From Bacteroidales bacterium (lineage in GTDB: Bacteria; Bacteroidota; Bacteroidia; Bacteroidales; JAADGE01), in the NCBI GenBank assembly GCA_029932445.1, contig JAOZQB010000024.1:1-5190 (forward strand): 5,190 nt of DNA, written 5' to 3'. The position numbers and the translations under genes were made by a program. The notes beneath the pieces were generated by a model that was not told the DNA's origin, did no database searches, and saw nothing but the letters and a program-made list of their open reading frames with translations. Shown here one piece after another: positions 1 through 5,190 of the stretch (positions within the stretch are counted from its first letter, which is position 1; each line of letters begins with the position of its first letter).

Positions 1-686
1 ATAAAAATTTTGAGAAATTCATCATTGCATTGGCTGAGAATAGTTCCGGGAGCTTTTGCTCCGGACGACATAATTTCAGCAACTTCTTGCAAACCGGAAG
101 CAACAGCATCTTCGTAAACGACATCATTTATTACCGGAATTTCCCTTACGGCATAAATTACCTTTGCATTAATTTCCTCAATCAACAATTTATCAAATAC
201 CGATTCGCCGGCATTGTCGCCGATGTATAAAATTGTTTTCGCTTCTCGAACGGCTTTTTCAAACTGCGGAAAATCAAATATTGCAAAATCTTGTGTTAAA
301 ATACGTTGTACGTCCTCCTCTAAACTGAATTTCTTATTTACGCCGAAATCAATAATGTTTCCGGCGATAGCAATACGTACGGCTGTTAACAATCTGTTTT
401 CTGATTGTTCAATAATTTGTTTTAATTCGGGATACAACTTTTTTGCATCTTCAATACTTTGCTTTTTAATTTCTTTGTAAGGATCTTCAACCCCGGTAAT
501 TTCTCTTATGACACGATACACTTCCGCACCGTATTCTGCCGGAGTATTTTCTAAAGAAAATGATTTAATCAAACAACCGGTTTCATCAAGAATTTTCTTT
601 AGTTGTTTATCATCTTTTGCCGTCATTCTTCCGGCTTTTAGTGCCTGTTGCATAAAACACGGGATACATTCGAAATAGGTTTTCAT
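1..686 (-). CDS. DUF89 / ARMT1-like metal-dependent phosphatase, 3' end cut by window
   Basis: I translated this by hand: ATG at 684-686, open for 228 codons to the window edge, so the C-terminus is missing. It matches the short prokaryotic DUF89 proteins (COG1578, AF1104-like, subfamily I). Visible marks are the N-terminal CxxC pair (Cys7, Cys10 in ECIPCF), GNIIDFG at 109-115, the phosphatase signature GDNAGE at 156-161 followed by Asp165, IND at 186-188, and SSGAKAPGT at 207-215. Family knowledge: DUF89 proteins are metal-dependent 'damage-control' phosphatases that remove unwanted phosphometabolites; the natural substrate of the prokaryotic subfamily is not settled. Relatives are about 280-290 residues, so roughly 55-60 residues, including the last active-site motifs, lie outside. 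It starts 28 bp after the Cys-rich gene and is probably cotranscribed with it. The family call is firm; the substrate is unknown. Confidence 0.88.
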   Translation of the reverse strand, partial: MKTYFECIPCFMQQALKAGRMTAKDDKQLKKILDETGCLIKSFSLENTPAEYGAEVYRVIREITGVEDPYKEIKKQSIEDAKKLYPELKQIIEQSENRLLTAVRIAIAGNIIDFGVNKKFSLEEDVQRILTQDFAIFDFPQFEKAVREAKTILYIGDNAGESVFDKLLIEEINAKVIYAVREIPVINDVVYEDAVASGLQEVAEIMSSGAKAPGTILSQCNDEFLKIF

Positions 687-714
687 CTTCAATATCTTTT
701 CTGTATTTATTTGT

Positions 715-1101
715 TTATAAGAACCATTCCGGATCAGTATATTTTAAGGCATGCTCTCCGTAAGTCGTTATTTTTTTGCCCTCGACTTTAAATGTGCGTT
801 TTTCCCCGTATTTTCTTGAAAAAATTATGTTTTTTTGTTTACCGGCTTCAACTTTTATCAAATTGGCATAACTTATTTTAAATTCATAATTTAAACTTTC
901 GGTACACAAAGGACAAAATAATTCTATCATTTCACCTTCTTTACAAAAACAATCGTCACTTATTTTTGATGAATAGTTTCCTAATTCGGTATGTAACAAA
1001 ATTAATCCTTTTTCTCCTTTATTATTTTTTCCTGTCAAAATAATATCTTCATCAATATTTATTATTTTTTTGCAATTCGGACACAGATACCTATCTTTCA
1101 T
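715..1101 (-). CDS. small Cys-rich protein with CxxC pairs, unknown function
   Basis: This 128-residue protein has no function I can name. It opens with CPNC (Cys7, Cys10) and has a second pair CPLC (Cys63, Cys66), preceded by CFC (Cys51, Cys53). The two CxxC knuckles, about 50 residues apart, could together bind one zinc ion as a zinc ribbon. The segment GEKGLILLHTELGNY (29-43) and the C-terminal half, rich in aromatic and basic residues (FSRKYGEKRTF, 94-104), resemble a small uncharacterised family that I recall from Bacteroidota genomes; this is memory, not a search result. There is no signal peptide or membrane segment, so it is probably cytosolic. It lies 21 bp after the aminotransferase gene and 28 bp before the DUF89 gene, on the same strand, which suggests one operon. 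The start is the only upstream ATG; its leader has no Shine-Dalgarno sequence. A real gene is likely; zinc binding is inferred. Confidence 0.8.
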   Translation of the reverse strand: MKDRYLCPNCKKIINIDEDIILTGKNNKGEKGLILLHTELGNYSSKISDDCFCKEGEMIELFCPLCTESLNYEFKISYANLIKVEAGKQKNIIFSRKYGEKRTFKVEGKKITTYGEHALKYTDPEWFL

Positions 1102-1122
1102 AACGTTAGCTTTAATTAATGA

Positions 1123-2280
1123 TTATTTATAAAACCTTTCTATTCGATCAAATGCTTTATTTATCATATCATCAGGAACACAAAAAGATAAACGAACATG
1201 ATTTTCACCATTGGGACCGAATGCAATACCCGGGGTCGTTGAAACTTTTGCTTCTTTTAACAACAACTTACTGAATTCAAATGAATTATCAGCTCTGTTA
1301 TCTAAAACTTTCGGAAACATTAAATAAGACCCTGCCGGTTTAACATATTGAAAATGTTCATCTAAACAATCCAATCGTTCACACATTAAATTTCTTGCAT
1401 TTTGATATTCATTTCTGAAATTCGTAATACAATTTTGACTTCCTTTTAAGGCAGCAATTGCGGCATATTGTGATACTACCGGAACACATATTGCAAAGGG
1501 AATATGTACTTTTTTTATTTGAGCAATTAGATTTTCATTTGCATGTAAATAACCGACACGCCATCCGGTCATTGCATAAGATTTTGTAAAAGTATAAACA
1601 GAAATTACACGATCTTCCATACCCGGAATTGATGCAATGCTGAAATGTTTGTGTTTGTCATAAACAAAATATTCATAAGCCTCATCAACAATAATATACA
1701 AATCATTTTTTTGTGCAATTTTTGCAAATGTTTTAAGTTCATCTTCAGAAAAAATTGTACCTGTCGGATTATTGGGTGTACAAAGTATTATTGCTTTTGT
1801 TTTTTTTGTAATTGATTTTACAATTGCTTCAAAATCAGGCTCAAATCCGATATTCTCATTTAAAGGAACTAAAACCGGTATTCCGGATGCCAGTTTAACT
1901 TGTGTGATATGTGTTGAATAAGTCGGTGTTAATAAAATAACTTCATCACCGGGATCAATAATTGCCGTAACAGATGCTGCCATAGCTTCAATTGCACCTA
2001 CGGTTACAATAATTTCCGAAGCTTTTGCTTTAATTTTATTATCATGTTTTAATTTTTCGGCAATCAATTCTCGAAGTTCGGGCAGTCCCTCTGCCTGTGA
2101 ATATCCCGATGTCAATCCTTTTTGAATAGCCTTAATTGCAGCTTCGTTAATATGTGCCGGAGTTCCGGAAGAAGGTTTTGCCCAAGAAAGAAAAGCAACA
2201 TCATCGTATTGTTTAGATAATCTTGTCATTTCATGAATGGCAGATTTTTTTAATTGATTTACTCTGTTTGAAGTTTGCAT
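1123..2280 (-). CDS. PLP-dependent class I/II aminotransferase (aspartate aminotransferase-like)
   Basis: This full-length fold-type I aminotransferase (385 residues, normal for the family) would transfer an amino group between an amino acid and a 2-oxo acid using pyridoxal phosphate in the cytosol. The core motifs are intact: CTPNNPTG at 167-174 (Asn171 near the cofactor), VDEAYE at 198-203 (Asp199 to the pyridine nitrogen, Tyr202 to O3'), YTFTKSYAMTGWRVGY at 229-244 with Lys233 as the Schiff-base lysine and Arg241 toward the phosphate, and HVRLSFC at 361-367 with Arg363 expected to bind the substrate carboxylate. The N-terminal substrate loop is unusual: LSWAKPSSGTP (31-41) replaces the common LxxGEPDFxTP. 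Residue roles are by analogy with E. coli AspC. The family call is secure, but the amino acid used cannot be read from sequence; Asp, Ala, aromatic or a specialised substrate are all possible. The ATG lies 3 bp after the MBL gene stop, so the two are almost certainly cotranscribed and perhaps translationally coupled. Confidence 0.95.
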   Translation of the reverse strand: MQTSNRVNQLKKSAIHEMTRLSKQYDDVAFLSWAKPSSGTPAHINEAAIKAIQKGLTSGYSQAEGLPELRELIAEKLKHDNKIKAKASEIIVTVGAIEAMAASVTAIIDPGDEVILLTPTYSTHITQVKLASGIPVLVPLNENIGFEPDFEAIVKSITKKTKAIILCTPNNPTGTIFSEDELKTFAKIAQKNDLYIIVDEAYEYFVYDKHKHFSIASIPGMEDRVISVYTFTKSYAMTGWRVGYLHANENLIAQIKKVHIPFAICVPVVSQYAAIAALKGSQNCITNFRNEYQNARNLMCERLDCLDEHFQYVKPAGSYLMFPKVLDNRADNSFEFSKLLLKEAKVSTTPGIAFGPNGENHVRLSFCVPDDMINKAFDRIERFYK

Positions 2281-2283
2281 AAT

Positions 2284-3063
2284 CTAAAAATTAAAAATCA
2301 TTCCTGTTTTTACATGTTCGATTTTAAATTCATTATAAAACATTGCCAATGCGGGAAGTTGTGTGCAATGTGACGGCAATAATCTTTGAACGTTATTTTT
2401 CTTAAACCAGTCAATCGTTTTTTTAGTCTGATTATCTTGTTTTTTCAGATGGAAACCGCCGATAACAGCTTTTACTGTATTGATACCCGTAATTCTTTTT
2501 GCATAATCCGTGATGTTACAAATTCCTGAATGTGAACAAGCCGAAATAATTATCAATTCATTATTTTTAATTATTGCAAGGGCTGTATCATCAATTACAA
2601 AATCATCTTTTCCGTATTCATCAACAAATGACGTTGCTTGAGCTTCAAAATCATTCAATCTCGGAATTTCACCGAGAAATATTATGTTTGGTGCGATGTA
2701 ATACGGCTCTTTACTTGTAATCAATGAAAATTTACTTTTTATTTCTTTAAGAGATAATTCCAAACCGATATTCTTTTCTTCTCCTTTACGAAAACGCTTA
2801 ATAAAAGAATTCGGATGACATATTAAAGGTTTATTTTTAGTAAATTGTAATCCGTTTCCGTGATCCCAATGCCCGTGACTTAAAACAATTACATCTGCAT
2901 CATTTGTATTAATATTTAATTTTTCGGCATTTTGTAAAAAGACATCACTTGCTCCGGTATCAAAGAGGATTTTTTTATTATCATATTCAATAAAATAAGA
3001 TAAGCCGTGTTCGGCAAGAAAATATTGTGCGGCAGTATTTTCGGTTAATACGGAAAGTTTCAT
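2284..3063 (-). CDS. metallo-beta-lactamase-fold hydrolase, COG1237 type
   Basis: This 259-residue protein has the MBL fold. The strand-turn ILFDTG at 32-37 precedes the metal motif SHGHWDHGNGL at 62-72, giving His63, His65, Asp67 and His68 as binuclear-site ligands. Further family marks are DDTAL (158-162), SACSHSG with His178, IGGFHL with His205, and SHCT with His232 near the C-terminus. The pattern, including TENTAAQYFLAEHGLS at the start, is that of COG1237, often labelled in databases as a dihydropterin-ribofuranosyl-aminobenzene-phosphate synthase. That label comes from methanopterin work and is not reliable for bacterial members. The substrate is unknown. There is no signal peptide, so it is probably cytosolic. 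The ATG at 3063 has an A-rich leader without Shine-Dalgarno, typical for Bacteroidota. It heads a tight four-gene run, with the aminotransferase only 3 bp downstream. Family members often sit near NifX-domain genes, as here; that is general recollection. Confidence 0.92.
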   Translation of the reverse strand: MKLSVLTENTAAQYFLAEHGLSYFIEYDNKKILFDTGASDVFLQNAEKLNINTNDADVIVLSHGHWDHGNGLQFTKNKPLICHPNSFIKRFRKGEEKNIGLELSLKEIKSKFSLITSKEPYYIAPNIIFLGEIPRLNDFEAQATSFVDEYGKDDFVIDDTALAIIKNNELIIISACSHSGICNITDYAKRITGINTVKAVIGGFHLKKQDNQTKKTIDWFKKNNVQRLLPSHCTQLPALAMFYNEFKIEHVKTGMIFNF

Positions 3064-3202
3064 TTATTTCAATTATTCAATTTATAAAATATCAAATATT
3101 ATCATTTTGTCATTATATTTAAATATTCCGCTTCAAAAAAACCGCTAAAAACGATTACTTAATTACACATTCTTTCCTCCCTAAACAAGATTATTTTTTT
3201 AA
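3064..3202 (-). other. 139 bp gap between the NifX-like and MBL genes
   Basis: This gap is far longer than the 3-29 bp gaps within the runs on either side, so the MBL gene may have its own promoter. I see no clear -33/-7 pair: TAATATTTG (3094-3102, minus strand) is one base off the consensus spacing and lacks a partner TTTG at the right distance. A TATAAT hexamer is present on the minus strand (3114-3119), without a convincing -35 at the usual distance. It also holds an isolated strong Shine-Dalgarno-like site before a three-codon reading frame (3159-3182). I see no convincing terminator hairpin. Confidence 0.4.
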
Positions 3203-3619
3203 CTATTTAAAAACACCGTTTGCAAATCTGAAAATATTATAATTCGTCTTTTTTTGTTTTACTTCTTCATTTATTTCGGATGTATTTTTTTCAAGAAATT
3301 TTATTGTATTTTCAATATTTTCATCAGCAATTAAAACAGGAACAAAATGTTTATTAATCATTTTAAGATTTTGCCCGAATTGTCGGGATACCAGAATATT
3401 TACATTAATTTTTTTAAGATAATTAATAACGGCATTTCCTTTTTTTTCGGAACCGTGCTTAGTTTCATCGTCAATATCTCTGTTGATATTATTTATTTCA
3501 TCAATAAAAACTAAATTTTTGGAATCATGTTCAAAAACAATGTATTTATCGGCATCCCCGAAATGTTTATTTTGAAAGTCTCCGTTTTTGTCAACAGCAA
3601 AAGCAAATCTTAAATTCAT
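3203..3619 (-). CDS. NifX/NifB-type dinitrogenase iron-molybdenum cofactor domain protein
   Basis: The protein is a single-domain member of the NifX/NafY family (PF02579; ribonuclease H-like fold seen in archaeal and Thermotoga homologues such as MTH1175). I chose the ATG at 3619 (138 residues). An in-frame TTG at 3643 would add eight residues (MNLYKNRN), but the family's first beta strand begins right at the ATG (NLRFAFAVDKNGDF). Diagnostic stretches are NKHFGDADKY at 17-26 with the conserved HFG, the glycine-containing turn KKGNAVINYL around 60-69, and VNILVSRQFGQN at about 73-84. Family members carry or help insert nitrogenase iron-molybdenum cofactor, but many occur in organisms without nitrogenase and have unknown roles, perhaps in Fe-S or metal-cluster handling. 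The C-terminal tail after about residue 112 is Lys/Glu/Asn-rich and not conserved as I know it. With the ATG start it lies 29 bp after the transporter gene and is probably cotranscribed with it. No nif structural genes are visible. Confidence 0.9.
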   Translation of the reverse strand: MNLRFAFAVDKNGDFQNKHFGDADKYIVFEHDSKNLVFIDEINNINRDIDDETKHGSEKKGNAVINYLKKINVNILVSRQFGQNLKMINKHFVPVLIADENIENTIKFLEKNTSEINEEVKQKKTNYNIFRFANGVFK

Positions 3620-3648
3620 ATTTCTGTTTTTATATAAGTTCAAAAGTA

Positions 3649-4683
3649 TTAAAATCCTGTTAATAAACCCAAAAAACCAACTGCAAATCCAAAAATAATA
3701 TTAATAAATTTTACAATCAGAAAACTGCGTTTTGATTCTGCCAATAAAGGTAACATTCCGTGTCCGTCTTGAGCAACAGAACTTGCCAACAGAATACTGA
3801 ACGGAATTGTTCCTGTTGCAAACAATGTTACAAAGACTAAATGCGGTCCCGATTCGGGAATTATTCCTACCAAAACGGCAATTAACAAAACAACAAACAT
3901 ATTTGATGATATCCATGATTCAATATCTATGTATTTCATTAAAAATGCAAAAAATAGTAATGTACCGAATGTCCACAGAAAGATTTTGGGTAAATGCACT
4001 TTTACAACATGTTCCCAAAGATGTTTTTTTAAAAAATGGTCGGGGACACTTAATACGATAAACAAAGAAAAACCGACAGCAATTAAGACCGTTATTCGAA
4101 TCCATTCTTTTGAATTTCCGGCTAATATACCTGTTAAAACCCCTGTTATTAATGCACCTAATAATACAAATAAAACAATTCTGTAAACAGACGGTTTTGT
4201 AAGTTGTGTAAAAATATTTTTTTTATTAAAACAAACACATTTTTCATTTTGATGAATTGCAAATCCGGGGTCTTTAAGTTTTAATTTAAATTTTTCCGGT
4301 TTCAAAAACTTATCGGTTAGCCAACCGGCAAGAATTCCGACTCCGAAAATAATAATTGTTAAAATAATTGCCTTTCCGGGGAACATCGCAAGCATAACAA
4401 ATGCCTCATCACCGCTTGTAGCAATCATTGTTGTAACCAAAGCACCCATGGACAACATCCCGTGTGTAAACATTCCGACTGCCGTAAATGCTCCTAAACA
4501 ACCGGGTATTACACCAAGCGATGCAGCAAAAAGATATTGTTTGAATTTATTACCCGAAACCGTTTTATGCCATAAACCTTTGGTTTGAACATTAATATAT
4601 TCAATGGCAAGCATCATTACAAAGACAAAGCCGGTAATTACTAAAGCATGTTTAAAAGTATGGATTAATTCCGAAAATATCAT
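3649..4683 (-). CDS. ArsP_2 / putative manganese transporter family membrane protein
   Basis: This 344-residue integral inner-membrane protein has about ten hydrophobic segments in two similar halves. Approximate spans are 12-30, 50-70, 76-98, 104-123, 166-188, 195-212, 232-250, 262-282, 285-303 and 322-342. Each half has a signature pair: SLGVIPGCLGAF (55-66) with ATSGDEAFVM (88-97), then VGIIPESGPH (272-281) with SSVAQDGHGMLPLL (301-314). These fit PF11449 (ArsP_2, DUF2899), called in databases both a putative heavy-metal exporter and a putative manganese transporter; ion and direction are unproven to my knowledge. The polar intramembrane residues Asp92, Glu93, Glu277, His281, Asp306 and His308 could form the ion path. 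The central loop (about 124-165) is cytosolic or periplasmic and contains HQNEKCVC (144-151), a possible metal site. The ATG is preceded by AAGGTG at 8 nt. The NifX-like gene follows closely, and the DUF59 gene lies 166 bp upstream. Confidence 0.88.
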   Translation of the reverse strand: MIFSELIHTFKHALVITGFVFVMMLAIEYINVQTKGLWHKTVSGNKFKQYLFAASLGVIPGCLGAFTAVGMFTHGMLSMGALVTTMIATSGDEAFVMLAMFPGKAIILTIIIFGVGILAGWLTDKFLKPEKFKLKLKDPGFAIHQNEKCVCFNKKNIFTQLTKPSVYRIVLFVLLGALITGVLTGILAGNSKEWIRITVLIAVGFSLFIVLSVPDHFLKKHLWEHVVKVHLPKIFLWTFGTLLFFAFLMKYIDIESWISSNMFVVLLIAVLVGIIPESGPHLVFVTLFATGTIPFSILLASSVAQDGHGMLPLLAESKRSFLIVKFINIIFGFAVGFLGLLTGF

Positions 4684-4691
4684 AATATTAA

Positions 4692-4697
4692 CACCTT
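4692..4697 (-). promoter_or_regulatory. Shine-Dalgarno-like AAGGTG before the transporter gene
   Basis: On the minus strand AAGGTG sits 8 nt before the ATG at 4683. The other starts in the window lack such a site and have A/T-rich leaders, so this one stands out slightly and supports the chosen transporter start. A six-base match in AT-rich DNA can arise by chance. Confidence 0.35.
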
Positions 4698-4756
4698 ATA
4701 TAAATGATAACTTTTTAGGTCATCCTTAACTCCGAAAAACTTTTGAAAACATATAG

Positions 4757-4777
4757 ATGCTGAAACAAGTTCAGCAT
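4757..4777. repeat. perfect 8 bp palindromic hairpin (REP-like or terminator)
   Basis: ATGCTGAA at 4757-4764 pairs perfectly with TTCAGCAT at 4770-4777 around a 5 nt loop (ACAAG). It lies in the 166 bp gap between the DUF59 and transporter genes. On the minus strand the stem is followed by CTATATGTTTTC, which is only loosely T-rich, so an intrinsic terminator after the DUF59 gene is possible but weak. The sequence resembles short dispersed palindromes that I recall from Bacteroidota intergenic regions. The flanks from 4781 to 4820 are low-complexity, with repeated ACTA and AATT units, including an AATT tandem at 4796-4807. Confidence 0.6.
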
Positions 4778-4849
4778 GACAAACTACTAACTACCAATTA
4801 ATTAATTACAAACTACAACAAAGACAACTGAGACAGCCGCAAGCTACCC

Positions 4850-5140
4850 CTACCCTTTCCAACCTTCGGCTTCCAGCATAAGAAAATTATTTTTTTCATC
4901 TTCTGTCATCACATGCGTTTCATATTTGAATTCCATTCCCATATCCATAATCGGTTGTGATACGGAAAAAATTAAATCGTATAAAATAGGAATATTCGGA
5001 AAAGGCAAAGCAAAAAGAACCGTAGCCGTATTGTTTTCAACTTTTACATCACTGACTATTCCGAGTTTAACTAATGAAAAATTAATTGCCGGATGCATCA
5101 CATCCGAAATTTCTTTAATTACATCTTCTTTTGTATTCAT
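4850..5140 (-). CDS. DUF59/MIP18-family iron-sulfur assembly protein, Cys-less variant
   Basis: This 96-residue protein matches the small DUF59 domain (PF01883) found in SufT, PaaD and eukaryotic MIP18, which help mature Fe-S proteins. The signature is the N-terminal MHPAINFSLVKLGIV at 15-29, corresponding to the family's DPEI..slvdLGmV, then a beta strand DVKVENNTATVLFALPF (31-47) and an amphipathic segment from 51 on. The family usually has a Cys-Pro after this strand; here PFPNIPIL (46-53) has Ile50 at the expected Cys position while Pro51 is kept. The HPA triplet also replaces the usual DPE. The end is EAEGWKG. I recall a subfamily with PFPxIPI and a WKG end, so the change is probably inherited and not damage. 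The protein is cytosolic. It is the first gene of the visible cluster, with its own promoter element 25 bp before the ATG. The family call is good; an Fe-S role for this variant is inferred. Confidence 0.82.
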   Translation of the reverse strand: MNTKEDVIKEISDVMHPAINFSLVKLGIVSDVKVENNTATVLFALPFPNIPILYDLIFSVSQPIMDMGMEFKYETHVMTEDEKNNFLMLEAEGWKG

Positions 5141-5164
5141 TTTTTTAATTTTAATTTTTTCTTA

Positions 5165-5172
5165 CAAACATA
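5165..5172 (-). promoter_or_regulatory. Bacteroidota-type -7 promoter box (TATGTTTG)
   Basis: The minus strand reads TATGTTTG, a perfect match to the Bacteroidota primary-sigma -7 consensus TAnnTTTG. The expected start of transcription lies a few bases downstream, near 5157-5159, leaving an A-rich leader of about 17-19 nt before the ATG at 5140, with no Shine-Dalgarno sequence. The matching -33 TTTG box, normally about 19 bp farther upstream, would fall outside the window; the TTTG at 5185-5188 is only 12 bp away and too close. The element most likely drives the DUF59 gene and perhaps the genes after it. Confidence 0.55.
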
Positions 5173-5190
5173 CAAATCCGTTCTCAAAAA

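Noticed and set aside
30..480. Two plus-strand open frames of 66 and 88 codons
   Set aside because: They lie antisense to the DUF89 gene, whose translation shows clear family motifs; the plus-strand products look like no known protein.
2284..3063. Naming the MBL protein as a methanopterin-pathway synthase
   Set aside because: The database label is spread by similarity; no other methanopterin gene is visible, so only the fold and COG1237-type assignment are supported.
3131..3147. CCGCT repeated around an A run, considered as a terminator
   Set aside because: The two CCGCT copies are direct, not inverted, so no hairpin forms.
3701..4186. Open frames on both strands inside the transporter gene
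   Set aside because: They are shadows of a strongly conserved membrane protein; the products are biased in composition and have no recognisable domain.
4780..4812. TTTG (4809-4812) and TAGTTTG (4780-4786) on the minus strand as a promoter for the transporter gene
   Set aside because: The -7 element is one base short of TAnnTTTG and the 22 bp spacing is at the edge; the ACTA-rich sequence gives such matches easily.
4684..4849. A riboswitch controlling the transporter gene, such as a manganese-sensing type
   Set aside because: I see only one short hairpin and low-complexity sequence, without the conserved multi-helix pattern such a riboswitch would need; a covariance-model search would settle it.

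Overview
This 5.2 kb window is AT-rich. All seven genes I can support lie on the minus strand, so transcription runs from high to low coordinates. The AT bias, the A-rich leaders that mostly lack Shine-Dalgarno sequences, and a perfect Bacteroidota-type -7 box (TAnnTTTG) upstream of the first gene point to a member of the Bacteroidota. The protein families look typical of anaerobic, Bacteroidales-like lineages, but that placement is inferred from family resemblance and not from a marker gene.

Layout in transcription order. (1) 5140-4850: a small DUF59/MIP18-type iron-sulfur assembly protein, with a promoter element just upstream. (2) 4849-4684: a 166 bp gap with a perfect 8 bp palindromic hairpin and low-complexity sequence. 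(3) 4683-3649: a multi-spanning membrane protein of the ArsP_2/putative manganese transporter family. (4) 3619-3203: a NifX/NifB-type dinitrogenase-cofactor-domain protein. (5) 3202-3064: a 139 bp gap with an isolated strong Shine-Dalgarno-like site. (6) A tight run of four genes: a COG1237-type metallo-beta-lactamase-fold hydrolase (3063-2284), a class I/II PLP aminotransferase (2280-1123), a small Cys-rich CxxC protein of unknown function (1101-715), and a DUF89/ARMT1-like metal-dependent phosphatase cut off by the window start (686-1).

Common theme: five of the seven products either belong to families tied to metals or Fe-S/metal cofactors (DUF59, metal transporter, NifX domain, MBL hydrolase, DUF89), and a sixth has CxxC pairs that could bind zinc. 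The 3-28 bp gaps in the last four genes and the short gap between transporter and NifX-like gene suggest two transcription units, or one with internal breaks. No nitrogenase structural genes are in view, so the NifX-like protein should not be read as evidence of nitrogen fixation. I see no mobile element, CRISPR array, tRNA or rRNA. The genes are recognisable families; the novelty, if any, lies in their combination and in a few divergent motifs.
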